Below, in pieces: positions 12,706-24,990 of a DNA stretch of 64,000 bases (its first letter is position 1; every line of letters starts with the position of its first letter). Source of the stretch: Rhyzopertha dominica (lineage: Eukaryota > Arthropoda > Insecta > Coleoptera > Bostrichidae); assembly GCA_025024175.1 (NCBI GenBank), contig QCXZ01000086.1, forward strand, positions 1,550,001 through 1,614,000, written 5' to 3'. Below the pieces are notes generated by a model. That model searched no databases. It had not been told where the DNA came from and saw nothing but the letters and a program-made list of their open reading frames with translations. Made by a program: the position numbers and the translations under genes.

Positions 12706-15700
12706 TATGGGAAAGTAAATAACCCACGGTCTTTTTCCGGCAGAGTGTGTGGGCTCATTCTGAGGGAGACTTTTTTTAGACTGCTGCATTTATTCATTAT
12801 TAAAAGATATGTTATGTGAGTACATAGATATTTTTATGTTTCTCATGTAAAACAAATGTATTTCAGAATAAACCTTATTATTATATATAATATATATTGT
12901 CTTTGTGTTTTGTGAAGGCCGGCTAACTTACTTATTAGAGCTCACATTTGGGCTGGTTTTTAGAGATTAATTAACCTAAGTCAGTTTCTGGTTCCTTCCT
13001 ATTTATATGCAGAGAGCAATGTCAACAACAAGCAGCAAAGCATTAAACAACCAAAGAAGATAGACCCTTATCTACCTTAACAGATAGTACACCATAGGAT
13101 GTACGTAAAGAAGTTGATGAATGCTTTTTTTTTTGGAAAAGTGAAAAAGAAATGAAAGAAAAGCTCGCCAAAAAACAAAACACTAGATTATAAGAAAAAT
13201 TACTTCACAATTTGGGATAAGTACGTAAATCCAATTACTTTCGAAATGTATTCGCAAATATGATAAGCCGCTACTTCCGCTGTTGACAAAAGCAACTAAA
13301 TCTGTATTCAGGCCTGTATTGTTGATTGTATGCAGGTTGTCTGAAAGAGGTTGAGTGCAGTTCTACGGTGAACGTTAAACCGCAATCAGCAATTCAAACT
13401 AGCGTTGGACCGTAGGTTAGATTTGTGCCGGTTCCGATCGAGTACGTAAATAAACTACAAATGTAGCAGCTTGAAGTAACCACACGCAGACAATGAATCT
13501 AAATTTGGCGTAACTCACGTTACCATCGCAAAGGCACTTTACCTTCCATATAAGAGCGCCGGAAGGTATTTAGGGCTATCAATCGCAAAATCGAACACAA
13601 ACTTACGCTTTTATTGGTTCTAGATAACCTCTTTAGATTTAATTTAAATAAATCCATTACGTCACTGTCTACTCAAATCTACTACGTGAAATCTTGAAGA
13701 GTTTACCTCCCTTTACTTAACTTTATGTTAAGGATCAGTTATGTGATTAGGTGAACCATAATGAATAGCATATAATTTAATTAAAATAAGCCACCCGCAT
13801 ACAGTTTCATTTTTAATGGTAAAATGTGCAAGAAGTAAATATTTGAGATGAGATGGAGGAAACCACTCTAAGAAAAAAATTAATAAAACAGCACTAATTT
13901 CGACTACGGTCTTCATGTCTTTATACTTTGAAGAAGAATCGAGAGGTTTGGCTCAAATCTATAAGTATTTATTGCATACTGTGAAACAATGTCTTTTCTT
14001 TGATTTAATGCAGTTTTATAGCTATGATTTCATCACCTAAGCTACTTAAAAAGACGATAACAAGCAGGATTTATATAGGAAACCATCGGTCTAATAGAGT
14101 AATTTTGGTGAGATCATACAATTTTGTTATAACAGGGTTCATCATTACAAGTTTATATTTGTCTTTCTTTGATTTTTTTTTATTAAAGTACCTGTGAATT
14201 AATTCCCCATTCGTCCAACCATTTACAATCTGTGAATATCTCTCGCGCATTTTAATAATAAATATGCAACTTCTATAGATTATCTTCCGCTAACTTGTAG
14301 ACATCCAAGCTCAATAATTACTTTCCTAAATTAACCCCTTACGACAATTTTCCCGTCGGCGATAAAAGAAAACCGCTGCTAGTGAAAAATACTGGACATT
14401 TTATCTTTATAGATAAGCAAATGATAAATTGCGCTGTCCCGTTGCGTCGTCCGCTTGGTGCCTTTTAATTCGGACGGAGCAGCTTACAATTGTTCCGGGA
14501 ATCGTTCTTATGATACAGCAGGACACGAAACATTCTGAATTCAATAGGGGCTCTCTTCAACAATTTCCCTTTCAGCGTAACGCACTCGCTCGATCCACCG
14601 GGCCAACTGCTTTCGTTTAGGGGTGCCATTTATTTTGATTCCCAACCGTAGCTATACGGGTTAAATGCAGGACGTCCTTCACCAACAATTTCCGCGTTTG
14701 TATGGTACTGTCACGGTTGATTGACATTGTGCCGTCGCTCCGTTGCCCCTGCTTCCATTGTCGTTTTTGATCTCGCATTATTATTATTGGCGTCCGCTTT
14801 TTTTAATTCCTTGGCTTACCCACACTGTAAGCGATGCGCCTTTCTGCTGTTCGAAACACATTGCATAAACAGCGAAGATCTACTCTCCACCGTGAGGAAC
14901 TATCTGATGGCTCTTTCTTTTGTGAAGGTTCGAAAAGATGCTGGTTTTGAGAGTATTCATAAAAAATCTGGGAAGTTTGCAGTTATTATTATTATTCAAT
15001 GGCATTCTTATATCAGGTCAGGTCAGCAGCATTAGGCATACAAAATCAAAATCATGATTCCAAAGTAGTAATTGGGTAAACGAAATGGATGGTCTTTTTA
15101 TCTATGGGTCCAGTACGAGTATAGATTTTGCTGTCACGTGGCCCTTCTTTAACAAAGTGGAAGCGTTCGCTTTTATCGAATATGCATACTCAAGAAGAAA
15201 TNTCCGGATTGATTTCAATCGTGGGACGAACGCGCAGATAGGCTGGGGAAAAGAAAGGGATCTAATAAATTCTTAAGCTAACCATTTGAGCCCGCAAATA
15301 AAGTTTTATAGTAGATAACAAATGTGAGTTATTTCAGGAAGAAATCACAGAGCACGTGATAAAAGATCTCATATTATCTGCCAAAGCCGAACACGCTAGC
15401 CGAGCATTTATTGGAAGTGAACAAAGTGGAAACCAATGACCGGTAGCGGTGACGGTATCAGAATCACGGGGAGGAAATCGATATAGTGATTGTGCGATTA
15501 AGCGAATGTGTTATTTTGTTCAATATAGCCGTTATTAATTGAGGGAACTGACCTACTATTGGGGGAAACCCTAACGTCTGAACGTCAAATGCCTTCCAGG
15601 GTCCGGTTGGCAAATAAAGAAAATAGACCGAGTTGTCCTGGAATTAGGTGAAACGCGGACGGACTGCAAAATCAACGCGTTAGAACTTCTAGCGAGTAAA

Positions 15701-15893
15701 AGAAGCTACCCACGATCCTTTCACAAAACTAAGTAAATCTATTTAATCGCCCAATCAGAAAAAGTTGTGGTTCCTAGAACAAACGCGAAATTCTTAACAC
15801 CTGAATTGAAGTGTCGCATATTCGATTTGGTTGATCTCAAGTTGCGTTGAAAAATAGTTACACTTTTTATGTATTAAGTGTTTACATCCCTCC
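12706..15893. other. Noncoding stretch, no gene recognised
   Basis: Mostly AT-rich, with CpG-bearing patches around 13.3-13.6 and 14.4-14.9 kb. The open frames at 14721-15035 and 15085-15276 (plus) have no recognised domain. One isolated N lies at 15202. Confidence 0.5.
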
Positions 15894-15919
15894 ATAGATA
15901 GATAGATAGATAGATAGAA
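15894..15919. repeat. (GATA)n microsatellite
   Basis: About six uninterrupted TAGA/GATA units, the second such tract in the window (the first is at 9442). Confidence 0.9.
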
Positions 15920-18900
15920 CATTCCTTGATCTGCTGAGTGACACTAAATATATCTAGAACGATAATGTCTATTTTCTTTTAGGCAAATATATTGTCATTA
16001 ACTGAACAGAAACTAAAGTTCTGAGTTGATATTAGTTAAATTGACAAACTGTTCACAAAAACTAGATTGGACAAAAGACAATTTACTGTTTGTTTGCCGT
16101 GGTTAATATGTGCACAAATTACTGGAACTTTTGCATATTTTTCATGCGTTTGATTTTAAACTATAAATAGTTTCTCATATTAACACAATCAAACTGGGTG
16201 GCATTATACCCTGATCATTGCTGCAACAGACTCCTTAAACTATAATCGTAAAACACTGACTGGATTATTTATTTTGCATGATCTGAAACATCCCGTGTAA
16301 CGCAAACAAGAATGGTGCTTTGTTTTTCAGCTGTCTTTCAGTTTTCACCTTCCACAACGTCTGTACGGTACAGCGAAAAGAACGCACACTAAAGGTATTC
16401 CCAGGAGTACACATGGCTTCTGTTTAGGCTCATATCTGCCTTTATGCGACCTTCCACGGTCGGGAAAAGAATTCCACTCCGAGAAACAAATTTAGATTAA
16501 TGCATGGGACGTTTAGAATTTTTTTAAAGGCTTGCAGCAGTTTGTGCGTTAAAAATCTACGTACTGTAGTCAAGTCAATCAAATTTGTCCAATCTAAGCG
16601 TCGATGAACTAACATGTGAAAAGACCCACATATGTTTAAAAGGTTTACCACACCTTTGAGTCTTTAAAGCTATACCTTACTTATCAGCCAATCTAATGAG
16701 TTTCTGTGGAAAACAGTACAATTTCATTGTTGGAATTGTTATCCGTCAGAAAAAGACGTAGGNATTTCGTGCTTACTAGAAGTGCGCAATAAATTATTCA
16801 TCATGAATGTAAAATTTATCACGGCCATTCTGTCGATTTTAACAACAAAAAACTGGTGAATTCCTATCCCTACTTTAAGGCATGAATCGCACTAAAAAGA
16901 GAAAATGCTGTCATAATTTCGGATTTCGGAGTGTCATTCGCTTTTAGTTTATTATAAATATTTTTAACTGCTGAATTGTCACAAGGAAGGGATAAAAAAA
17001 TTAAAATCTGGTTTCATATTCATTATAAAATGTAAAGGGCGCCACCTGCGAGGAGAAGAATGCTATTTGCTTTCAATGACGAGGCAGAACAAGTTCAAGT
17101 AAACATTCTCCCGGAACGAAATCTAACACTGCTATTTATTTCTGCTTATCACCCCTTTTCCCGCTTGGTTGCCGTGCCCTTTTGCAAAGGAGAGAATCAA
17201 ATAGTTGAACTCAACGCTAACCGTAAACACGTAGGGCAAATGCTAAGGGATAAGAGAATATAGTGCCGCCACAGGCTACTTGAATTTCATGCGGTGACGA
17301 CGACCGGAGAGGGGTCGATTATAGATGACACCATAAAGCTGCTTAGGTATGTTGAAATGGGGTACGGCAATTGCGATGATTATGGATTCAAAGCGGCTTC
17401 TGGTATTATAGAAAGAAAACAGGCAGACAGAACGTTTGAAGCCCTTTCGTTTTAGCAACCTGGAGTGAGGATTGGGATATCAAAATAAATGGGAGGAGCT
17501 ACCCTCTTATTATAGTGCAGAAAATTCCTAGCATTCATTTTTTCTTCAGTAAAAATACAGAAATGAATTATAAATAACTGCTGAACTGTAAACGTTTGAG
17601 GTGTTTGTTTCTAATTCAAAGCGGTACGTCTTAGTGTCTTTCTCAACAGTTTATTATCTCATTAAAGTAAAGAAGCTAAATACGGTAAGGTTTTGTGTAC
17701 TAGTGTACTATTTTATACCACGAGGACTCCTTACTAGAAATTGTTTTGTTTCATTTCTTGCATCTTTTCACTATTACTATCCCTTTCGCAATTTTCTGTG
17801 GTAAACTGCCATCGACTATTTTGAATTCATTTTTAACAATTACAGCGTTCGTATCTGTTATGTGATCAGTGCTGTTAAATGAAGAAGGGCAAGGAACAAC
17901 TGGAAGCAAACGCTTTTTTGTGTGTTCTACTAAAATACACCAAAGTGTGACTAGTGTAAACAATTCGGAAAATAAAAGGTGCATTTCCAGTTTACTTTAG
18001 ATACAAAACTATAAGAACGAGACTATCCTTCAAATTATCAAATATCACTTTGTTCCCATTACAAGTATCAACAGTATGAAAACTTGTTTTTGGTATTGCA
18101 GTGTGTTGCTTTACGCTGGTGACTTAAAAATATATCGACGTGTGAAAACATTCTACTCTGTACACAAATTGTTAGTCTTAAATGCAATTGCTCAGTTTTC
18201 CTTTAGGTGTAAGTTTGTTATATGTTCAATTGTGGATGCTATTTTGGTATTATGTACTGTTTGCAACCTAATATGTAATAATAAATAAACGTATACTAAT
18301 GTGCTCGGATTGTTTAATACGTGAAAGCACCAAAAAAGGCATTAATTTAATTATAAGGACACTTGGTAATATATCAATTGAAGCTATCAAGTTTGAAAAA
18401 CTGGATGAATCAGTATTGTGTTCATTTTCATTGAAATTAAATTAGCCCATATATGTGTAATTTGAATCAATTAATGTTATTAAAACCTTTGGTTTGAAAC
18501 TAGTAAAATGTAAAAGGACATACATACAATGGAGATATACAACGAATTTATTCGTTGATTCTGCTGATTGTAAACATTAAACCGAAAAATTAGTATAATA
18601 CAACTGGTATAAAATGAAATAGAAAATCTCTCAACTCAAGCGAACATGTCATAACTCAAAGAAGAATTATTTTCAAAGTGCCTATAACCTAGAACTGAAC
18701 AATGCAATACTAAAGAACATTTCGTCCATAATACAGGAAATCATCCAGGTGCATGCTTACATTTTGTTAGACAATTTTATGCTCTGATAAATATGTATAA
18801 GTATTCTGGCTTCAGGCAATCTAGAAAATGGTAGGTAGATAATGCGTTTGTGTCAGATAAATTGGCGACGTAAAACAGCCCTCTCTCTAAACCAGGGACA

Positions 18901-19439
18901 CCACGAAAGAGTTTTCAAACCGCATGCACTCATAACCCGTACGTATTGAGTTGCCGTGATGTTATTACAGATTTACTGCCTCCCTTTGCTCGTGTAAAGA
19001 GTAAAACCCACCCTGCATATCAATCTGAGATGATAGACATCACGAATTTTCCGATATACTGGCTACACCATCGCTGGGAAGAATTTGGGACGAAAAGCAT
19101 ATTATTACTGAACAATTATTAACTATTTAATGTTAACAACAAGCAAATGACCTGCTTTATACAAAAGTTTTGAGTTACGAAATATCTGTCCGATGTTTTA
19201 ACAGAGCAATTTCCACTTTCTTTCCAAGTTTGTATAAAATCAATAATTCGTAATCGATTGCTAAGAATTTAGTATGTAGTCCGAAAGGACACGATATAGC
19301 AGGATAATAAAATACGAATGTTCTTCTGACGGAAAAAAATCACGCTGTTGGTTGAAGAAGTCGTCCTTTGATATCCGTACTCGCTTAGTATAGTTATGTC
19401 CTCTTCCAGTTTGGTTTTGAAAAGGAACCAAAGCGTATT
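15920..19439. other. AT-rich noncoding stretch
   Basis: No gene is recognised. Short frames (60-77 codons) on both strands look like chance. One isolated N lies at 16763. Confidence 0.5.
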
Positions 19440-20050
19440 GTAATCTAACGTTGACGGAGAAAATTCTGCATGAGCGAAAAGGCGGAGCATTTCGTCCCCA
19501 GCGGAAAGTCCTCTGAGATAATTCGCATCCAGCTTTACGCGCATTCCCCCTAAGTCACTGTACTGATGGACACATAAAAATACATATCTTGGGGGTGTAA
19601 CGACGAAAGGGGCAATAAAAGAGCGAACCGTTATTCGAGATGCGCTGACCGACGGCCAATCCGCTTACGATCCTCCGGAGACGGACAGCATTTAGATAGC
19701 ATCTCAACTGTGGAAGGTCGGCTCGAGGACCGCTATCTTAAACAGAGGACCAAACTGGATCACTAGAACGACGGCACGACCGTCCTTCACTAATGTCACC
19801 AGCCTGCGGCGGCGTGTATGCGGACGGAGATCCCGCACGAATTCTCACCCGATGAAATACTGAACGGAAATAGCCCTGTCCGAAACACTTCCACCCAGTG
19901 ACGTATCTGGCCATAACCCCTGAAGAAGTCAGCTTTACGGTCGAAAGCTAACTCTTTATTTCCTCCACGCCCCTTTGTTTTCGGCATGTCCGGGCCGGCG
20001 CCCACTGTCAGATTTATACTTTTCATAATATTGTCCACCTACCTCCTTCC
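19440..20050. other. GC-richer, CpG-bearing block
   Basis: This block stands out from its AT-rich surroundings by GC and CpG content. Minus-strand frames at 19269-19544 (91 codons) and 19796-20038 (80 codons) are open, but neither carries a motif I recognise. At 19917-19952 the plus strand reads CCCTGAAGAAGTC, a spacer, then GGTCGAAAGC. This resembles the CTGAnGA...CGAAA pattern often seen in retroelement tails, but it lacks a proper pairing stem. It could be an old element or a unique-sequence island. Confidence 0.35.
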
Positions 20051-20716
20051 TATCTATCCTTTCTTCTTCTAGATTTCCAAAAATCATATGGTCGATTCAC
20101 TTCCGATCGCTAGGTACCGGTAATTATGAACTATATACTATTGTAGGTCTAGTAAATATTTATAGTTCTTAAAACTGAAAATGAGAAAACGGCTTATAAA
20201 TCAAAGGATTCGTTCTGTGAGGGGTGAGCCTTTTATTTATTTGTGCAAAACTTTTGAGGTACAGCATTATTATTAATAGCTTGGTAACGCGCTGGATATA
20301 ATTAATTTAGGCACTCACTAAATAAAATATATGTCAGTTTACTTAATAATTTTAAATTTAAAACACAGTTAATACCTACCTATCCGTATTTATTAGTTAT
20401 CCCAATAATTTTATCACGCTAAAGATACCAACTCAATTTGTGCTTTTCGTGTAATTTTTACGACCCTCGAAAATTAGAGTGCATAACTATGTTTCGGTAA
20501 TTAAATGGCTTTAACGCAATGTCATTCTGCACGGCCTGAGCTTTGGGAGGCCGCTTTAGAACAATGACTATTGAAATTCATTTATTCCAGCGGTTTTCCC
20601 AACAGCTTTTGTTGCATAAAACGGCACAGTTAATTTAATGGTTTTAAGAGTGCCTCTGATATGAATAACTGCTGTATCACCTTCAGTGCCTCACTGTTTG
20701 GTCATTGAAGGTTGCA

Positions 20717-20872
20717 TTTATTATAATATATAATAATGGTTCTAACAAATTGGGTTCTGCAGGCAAATATACCTCTGAAAAAGTATTGCCAGCTTTTTCG
20801 CAAATATATTTGCCTGTAAAACCCAATTAACATACTTCTTATTATCATAAATTATACATACATTATAATAAA
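20717..20872. mobile_element. Foldback hairpin element (MITE-like)
   Basis: This is a long imperfect inverted repeat. The outer arms TTTATTATAAT (20717-20727) and its complement (20862-20872) pair. The inner arms pair from AATTGGGTT (20748) through CAGGCAAATATA on the left with TATATTTGCCTG...AACCCAATT (to 20827) on the right, with few mismatches. A third pair, GAAAAAG/CTTTTTC, closes the tip with a short loop. The whole segment could fold into one hairpin of about 156 nt with a few bulges. There is no coding capacity. A foldback MITE or a hairpin RNA precursor are both possible, and no target-site duplication was established. Confidence 0.65.
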
Positions 20873-20915
20873 TAAACTTGAGATACCATTTAGCCCTCTC
20901 TTGAGTCCTGCATTC

Positions 20916-21010
20916 AAAAAAGTCGGATCGGCAATAGCAATTTTATTGTCATACTCGTATACTTAACGCGTAACCCGGCGCCTCCGCCAAAATTGACAGT
21001 GTATATTAAG
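20916..21010 (+). repeat. Dispersed repeat, copy B
   Basis: Second copy of the repeat at 9488-9579, in the same orientation, with the same landmarks (CGTATACTTAAC, GGCGCCTCCGCCAAAA, TGACAG then TATAT). Upstream similarity continues into the GTCGGATCGGCAATA block. It begins about 45 bases after the foldback hairpin. Confidence 0.7.
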
Positions 21011-22650
21011 CTACGAAAGAAAGAAAGTCCAAATTTAACACTTTCTCAAGGCGCATCAAATATAATAATTTTATCTCCGTACCTCTACCATTATTGGCAT
21101 CGTATATTACAACGCCAATGCTTTTACTTACAAAAAAAAATATGTTACTGTATATATCAAATTCCAGTTTATTAGAAAGTCACCTGAAGGGCTACCTATT
21201 ACATACGACTAATGCAGTATTAAATTACGTATGTGGTTTTGTGTTACTTCGAGAAAAAAATTTCAGGCCATTCAAGGAGTTGCTGTGTATAAATTATGCA
21301 AAATATGAAAGGTTTCCTTCATTTTATGAAATGCTAGTTGAGGAATTAATTGCTTTTGTAGATTTAGGTGTCTTAGACGTGATCTATTTTTGAAACCCTA
21401 ATGGCTAGTAATTTGGTTAATTAAGTTTCGTTTTAACAAAGACAGTCTTAATTAGAAAAAGGATGAAAGGAAGGTTCACTCCCACAATATGTTAAGAATT
21501 CTGAGCACACGTATTCAGTGCCAGAGGATCTTATCATTTTCCGTGTTTTAGAGGTCGACGCACAGGAAAGTTTAATTGCCACAACTTTCAAGGCGTCCAT
21601 CTCACATTAGCGCAATGCAGATTTGAGATTATTTCCAATAAAATTTGGGGATGCGTTATTTAACCTTGCAGAGGACGAAATCGTTTCGATTTTAATTTCA
21701 TGGCTGTGTCCACTTCACCTCTGGGAACAGTATCGAGAAAGAGTCACAAGTGGTTGGTTACAAAAAGCATAGTTTGTTTTTATGTATCAAAGCATTCAAA
21801 CACGGGTTGGAAGCGAGGAATCGAAGCAACGGCACATTTCACTTAGGGTTAGCGCCAGATGGGCTTTCCGACCGGTACTTTTCTAGAGTGTAAGCGAATA
21901 CCTAAAGGGCCTGCAGATTCAGCACTTTCTAATCCTTTATTAACAGTTCGTAAAGAGTTAGCAAAATTAAGAATAGGAAACTACCTGAACAGGCCAGTTA
22001 TACAGAACGTTCGAGACCATCAGTATTCAATATTATAAGGAATTGAGTAGACTTTTAAGTATTAATCTTCAACCGTACACTTGATGTATAGTAGATATAT
22101 GTAATACATTTTACAAACCGCTTACATACTTCAAAAACTACATAGTATTCTGGGGAGGGAAAACGAAAGAACCACATCCAGTCAGTACTTCAAGTGACTA
22201 GCACATGAAAGTTNACGTTGGCCCCTTGAGTATTAAGCCAACGATATTTTACATGACATCCTATGCAGGTAGCAATTCAATATGCCGCGTATACGATCAA
22301 ACCTTCAAAGCATTTTATAAGAACATGGAAAAAGGTATACTTCAACTGCACCGTCAAATGTGAGAACAACAATGTAAGCGCCGTTCTGATAGTAGAGTTA
22401 ATACTCTCGCAGGGCATAAGCAATGGTAATTATTACGTTTCGTTGGAAATGTACAAACGAAACTTATCAGATGGATCATGTTCCTACTTTTACAATTTTT
22501 GCTGCTACACAAACTGGATGATTACGAAGTATTAAATTCTGTTACACCTGTGCAATAGAGCATGTATAAGTTTCTATTTTTTACCTTGCAATTTATATCT
22601 ATAACATACATTCTAGTTAACTGATTTCACAGCCTGATTAATTCTCAAGA
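21011..22650. other. Noncoding stretch with one open frame
   Basis: The plus frame ending at 21393 is open for about 100 codons, and its composition (YVCGFVLLREKNFRPFKEL) looks less random than most. No family is recognised and no splice context is compelling. The rest holds nothing that can be supported. One isolated N lies at 22214. Confidence 0.35.
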
Positions 22651-22713
22651 CACAAAGATGTGGAACTCTTCCAAAGGGCAACTAAATTTGTTTATTATAA
22701 ATTATTCTTTCGA
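22651..22713 (+). pseudogene. Short LINE RT C-terminal fragment
   Basis: The frame reads HKDVELFQRATKFVYYKLFF. This resembles the conserved segment of jockey/CR1-type LINE proteins in which a DIxLLEKVQRRATK block follows the RT domain. The residues after it do not continue the match. It is a very short relic, and the call rests on this one motif. Confidence 0.4.
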
Positions 22714-24539
22714 ATGTTGGCGCATTTGAGCAAGCTTCCAGTACCCTAATGATTGACCAGTTTGATACGAGTGCTTTGGTATTCATGGCAGTTTGAAGTT
22801 CAACGCTCCAATGTTCAGGACTTTTTTTTGTGATTCATAATATTTAATTTACCTACTCTATCCCCAAAGAAGCGTAAACATGGCTCTTATTGCGACGCTT
22901 CCGTAGAAAATCTATGGTTATAGCAGCCATAAACCGTGGCGCAAAAATTTTAAGCGAAAAGATAACATCAATTTCGCAGCATTGTCTACGTTGCTATGAA
23001 GAATTCCATATAACAAGAAGCTGTATTATTCCCTGACGTGTGTGAATTGTGCCACATAACTGAATTAGCCCAAGAGCGGCGGAAAGGGCCGAATGACAAG
23101 CGCTTTTCAGGGGGAAACTTCGACTCACCTGCGCTTCAAAAGGTGGCCCATCGTGTATAAACTAACTAGCTTTGGGTGCAATTAATTTCAGGGGATTTAT
23201 AAATCCGCCCCCGGGCGAGGGCAAAGCAATTTATTTTCGAAAGGTTTCCGACCAAATAAATTATCTTTTATGACTTAACGTCCGCAGATGTCGTCCAATC
23301 CTAGGAGTCCTCTATTTTTCGTGTAACGCGGGGTTAAATTCGCCGTGTTACAGCGTTTTATTTGAGCTCACTTATTTATTGCGCTACACAGCCAATTGGA
23401 GTAAGTGTTTCGAGTTGTGAAGCTTTCCCGTCACATCCCACAGCCGGAGCACACTGGCGGCCTGGTTGGGTTTTCTTAAAAACCTCGTGAGAGCGCGTAG
23501 AAAAGTGAGCGCGATCCCCTGGGAGAGTGTCGGTAGGAAGTAGTGCTTAACAGGCCAAACCGCGACCGCTCCAAGAATGAGAGAGTGTTCCTCTTACACT
23601 GCTCATCTGCGGCTTCGTCGGCGGAAAAAAATTAAACATCGCGTTAGGGAGTAAAGGAAGAAATTTCGTACGAGATTATGTTGCCTCGCGCACTTGCTCA
23701 CACAGATAACGAGAGCCATTGACACGTAAATATACACTAAGAGTCTATGATTTCTAGCTCTTAATATTCAACCTAAATAAAAAAGCTTTTAAGCCTTTGC
23801 TGAAAAAATTCAGAACTACTGGATTGGTCATGGGCGAAATTTGAAAGTTCCTTCAAGATATATATAATATAATATAAAGATATGATATATAAAGATAGTA
23901 ATAATATTAAGTAATATCGGTTTAAATAGAATATAAGGAGTTGTATATAAAATTTGCGAAAAGAAATAAATTACTGCCCTTAGATATATCCTTAAGAATC
24001 CATGCTGTTCTTTAATAATAGATTGACGACAAGAAACAGAGTATTCAGAAGGGATCCCCTCCAAATACTTTGCAATTGGCCCGTAAGTACAAATACCTCT
24101 ACAAATAAAAATTTACATAACACAAACTGATTGATGGATTCTAATCAAGTTAGATAGCTTCCAGTACTCTGTAAAAACTTGAACACTGAGAGATTTATTT
24201 ACAGCAGGCATGGAAAATGTGCAATTATAGGCGTTCTGACTCCTTTGATACCAAAGATATACATGTTCAATCCAATGTACGACGTTTTCATCATCATCTG
24301 CAAGTACATTTGAACCAGAAAGCTGCTTAAAAAAGTATATTTCAACTCCTGCCGGAATAGGACACTTCAGTAGAAAAATGAAGGCTGAAGAAGCCCAGCA
24401 AGGGTGCTATGTACTCAGTTACAAATTCTGCCTGAAAGTAATGATATTATGAGCATTGATATTTTACAACTGCCTTTTCAGAAAATAACTAAAAGAAGAA
24501 ACCTACGGATGATACGACCAGTTACATACAAGCAATTAG
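22714..24539. other. Noncoding stretch with CpG-rich island
   Basis: 23010-23660 is GC- and CpG-rich relative to its flanks and dense in homeodomain-like ATTA/TAAT and TTTATGAC words (see findings). No open frame is recognised. The flanks are AT-rich, with a minus frame at 23828-24064 that is low in complexity. Confidence 0.4.
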
Positions 24540-24589
24540 AAATTTGCACTGTTAACATTAAAAAAGAAAACCTCAATGTTACAGTTAAT

Positions 24590-24990
24590 GAAACAGAAGA
24601 CTGAGTATGTATGTTTTTGGATATCTAAAGCGTCATTTTGTCCTCGTTAAACGTAAAACGAAAATATTCTCTTTAAGTAAGATCATTAATTTTTAACTCG
24701 GCCAAAGCATATAGTTATGAAATGTATCTTCCCACTAATATTAAGTCCGTAACTAGAACAATTTGTAAATAAATTAAAAATAAATGGATTATAAATTGTC
24801 ACAAAGCTACTATAGAATAATTAAGCATGCCCTGAAATCGATACGTAGGGTGAAATACTTTTTACACATCTCTTATTCCACTCTATAAAATAACACAGTT
24901 TGATCTGGAACAAAAAACATCCAATTAGTGAGCGTATCTAAAATCGCCTTAAGGAATACCAAGTTCGCTATTGATTTCAGTTATTTAGCG
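24590..24990 (+). pseudogene. Possible RTE-like LINE C-terminal relic
   Basis: Weak, frame-broken similarity in the right order to the C-terminal half of RTE-type ORF2 proteins. YLPTNIKS near 24729 is followed by IINCHKATIE near 24790, and a later piece reads ISERI, stop, NRLKEYQ near 24925-24962. These fit the family pattern xLPxxLK, then xxxKLRxxQRAM, then DxxERIxxLKW. Each piece alone is unconvincing, and only the order and spacing make the call. Confidence 0.3.

Noticed and set aside
19917..19952. CTGAAGA ... GGTCGAAAGC pattern like the tails of some retroelements
   Set aside because: One core base is wrong for a hammerhead and no consistent stem pairing is seen. No retroelement coding part is adjacent.
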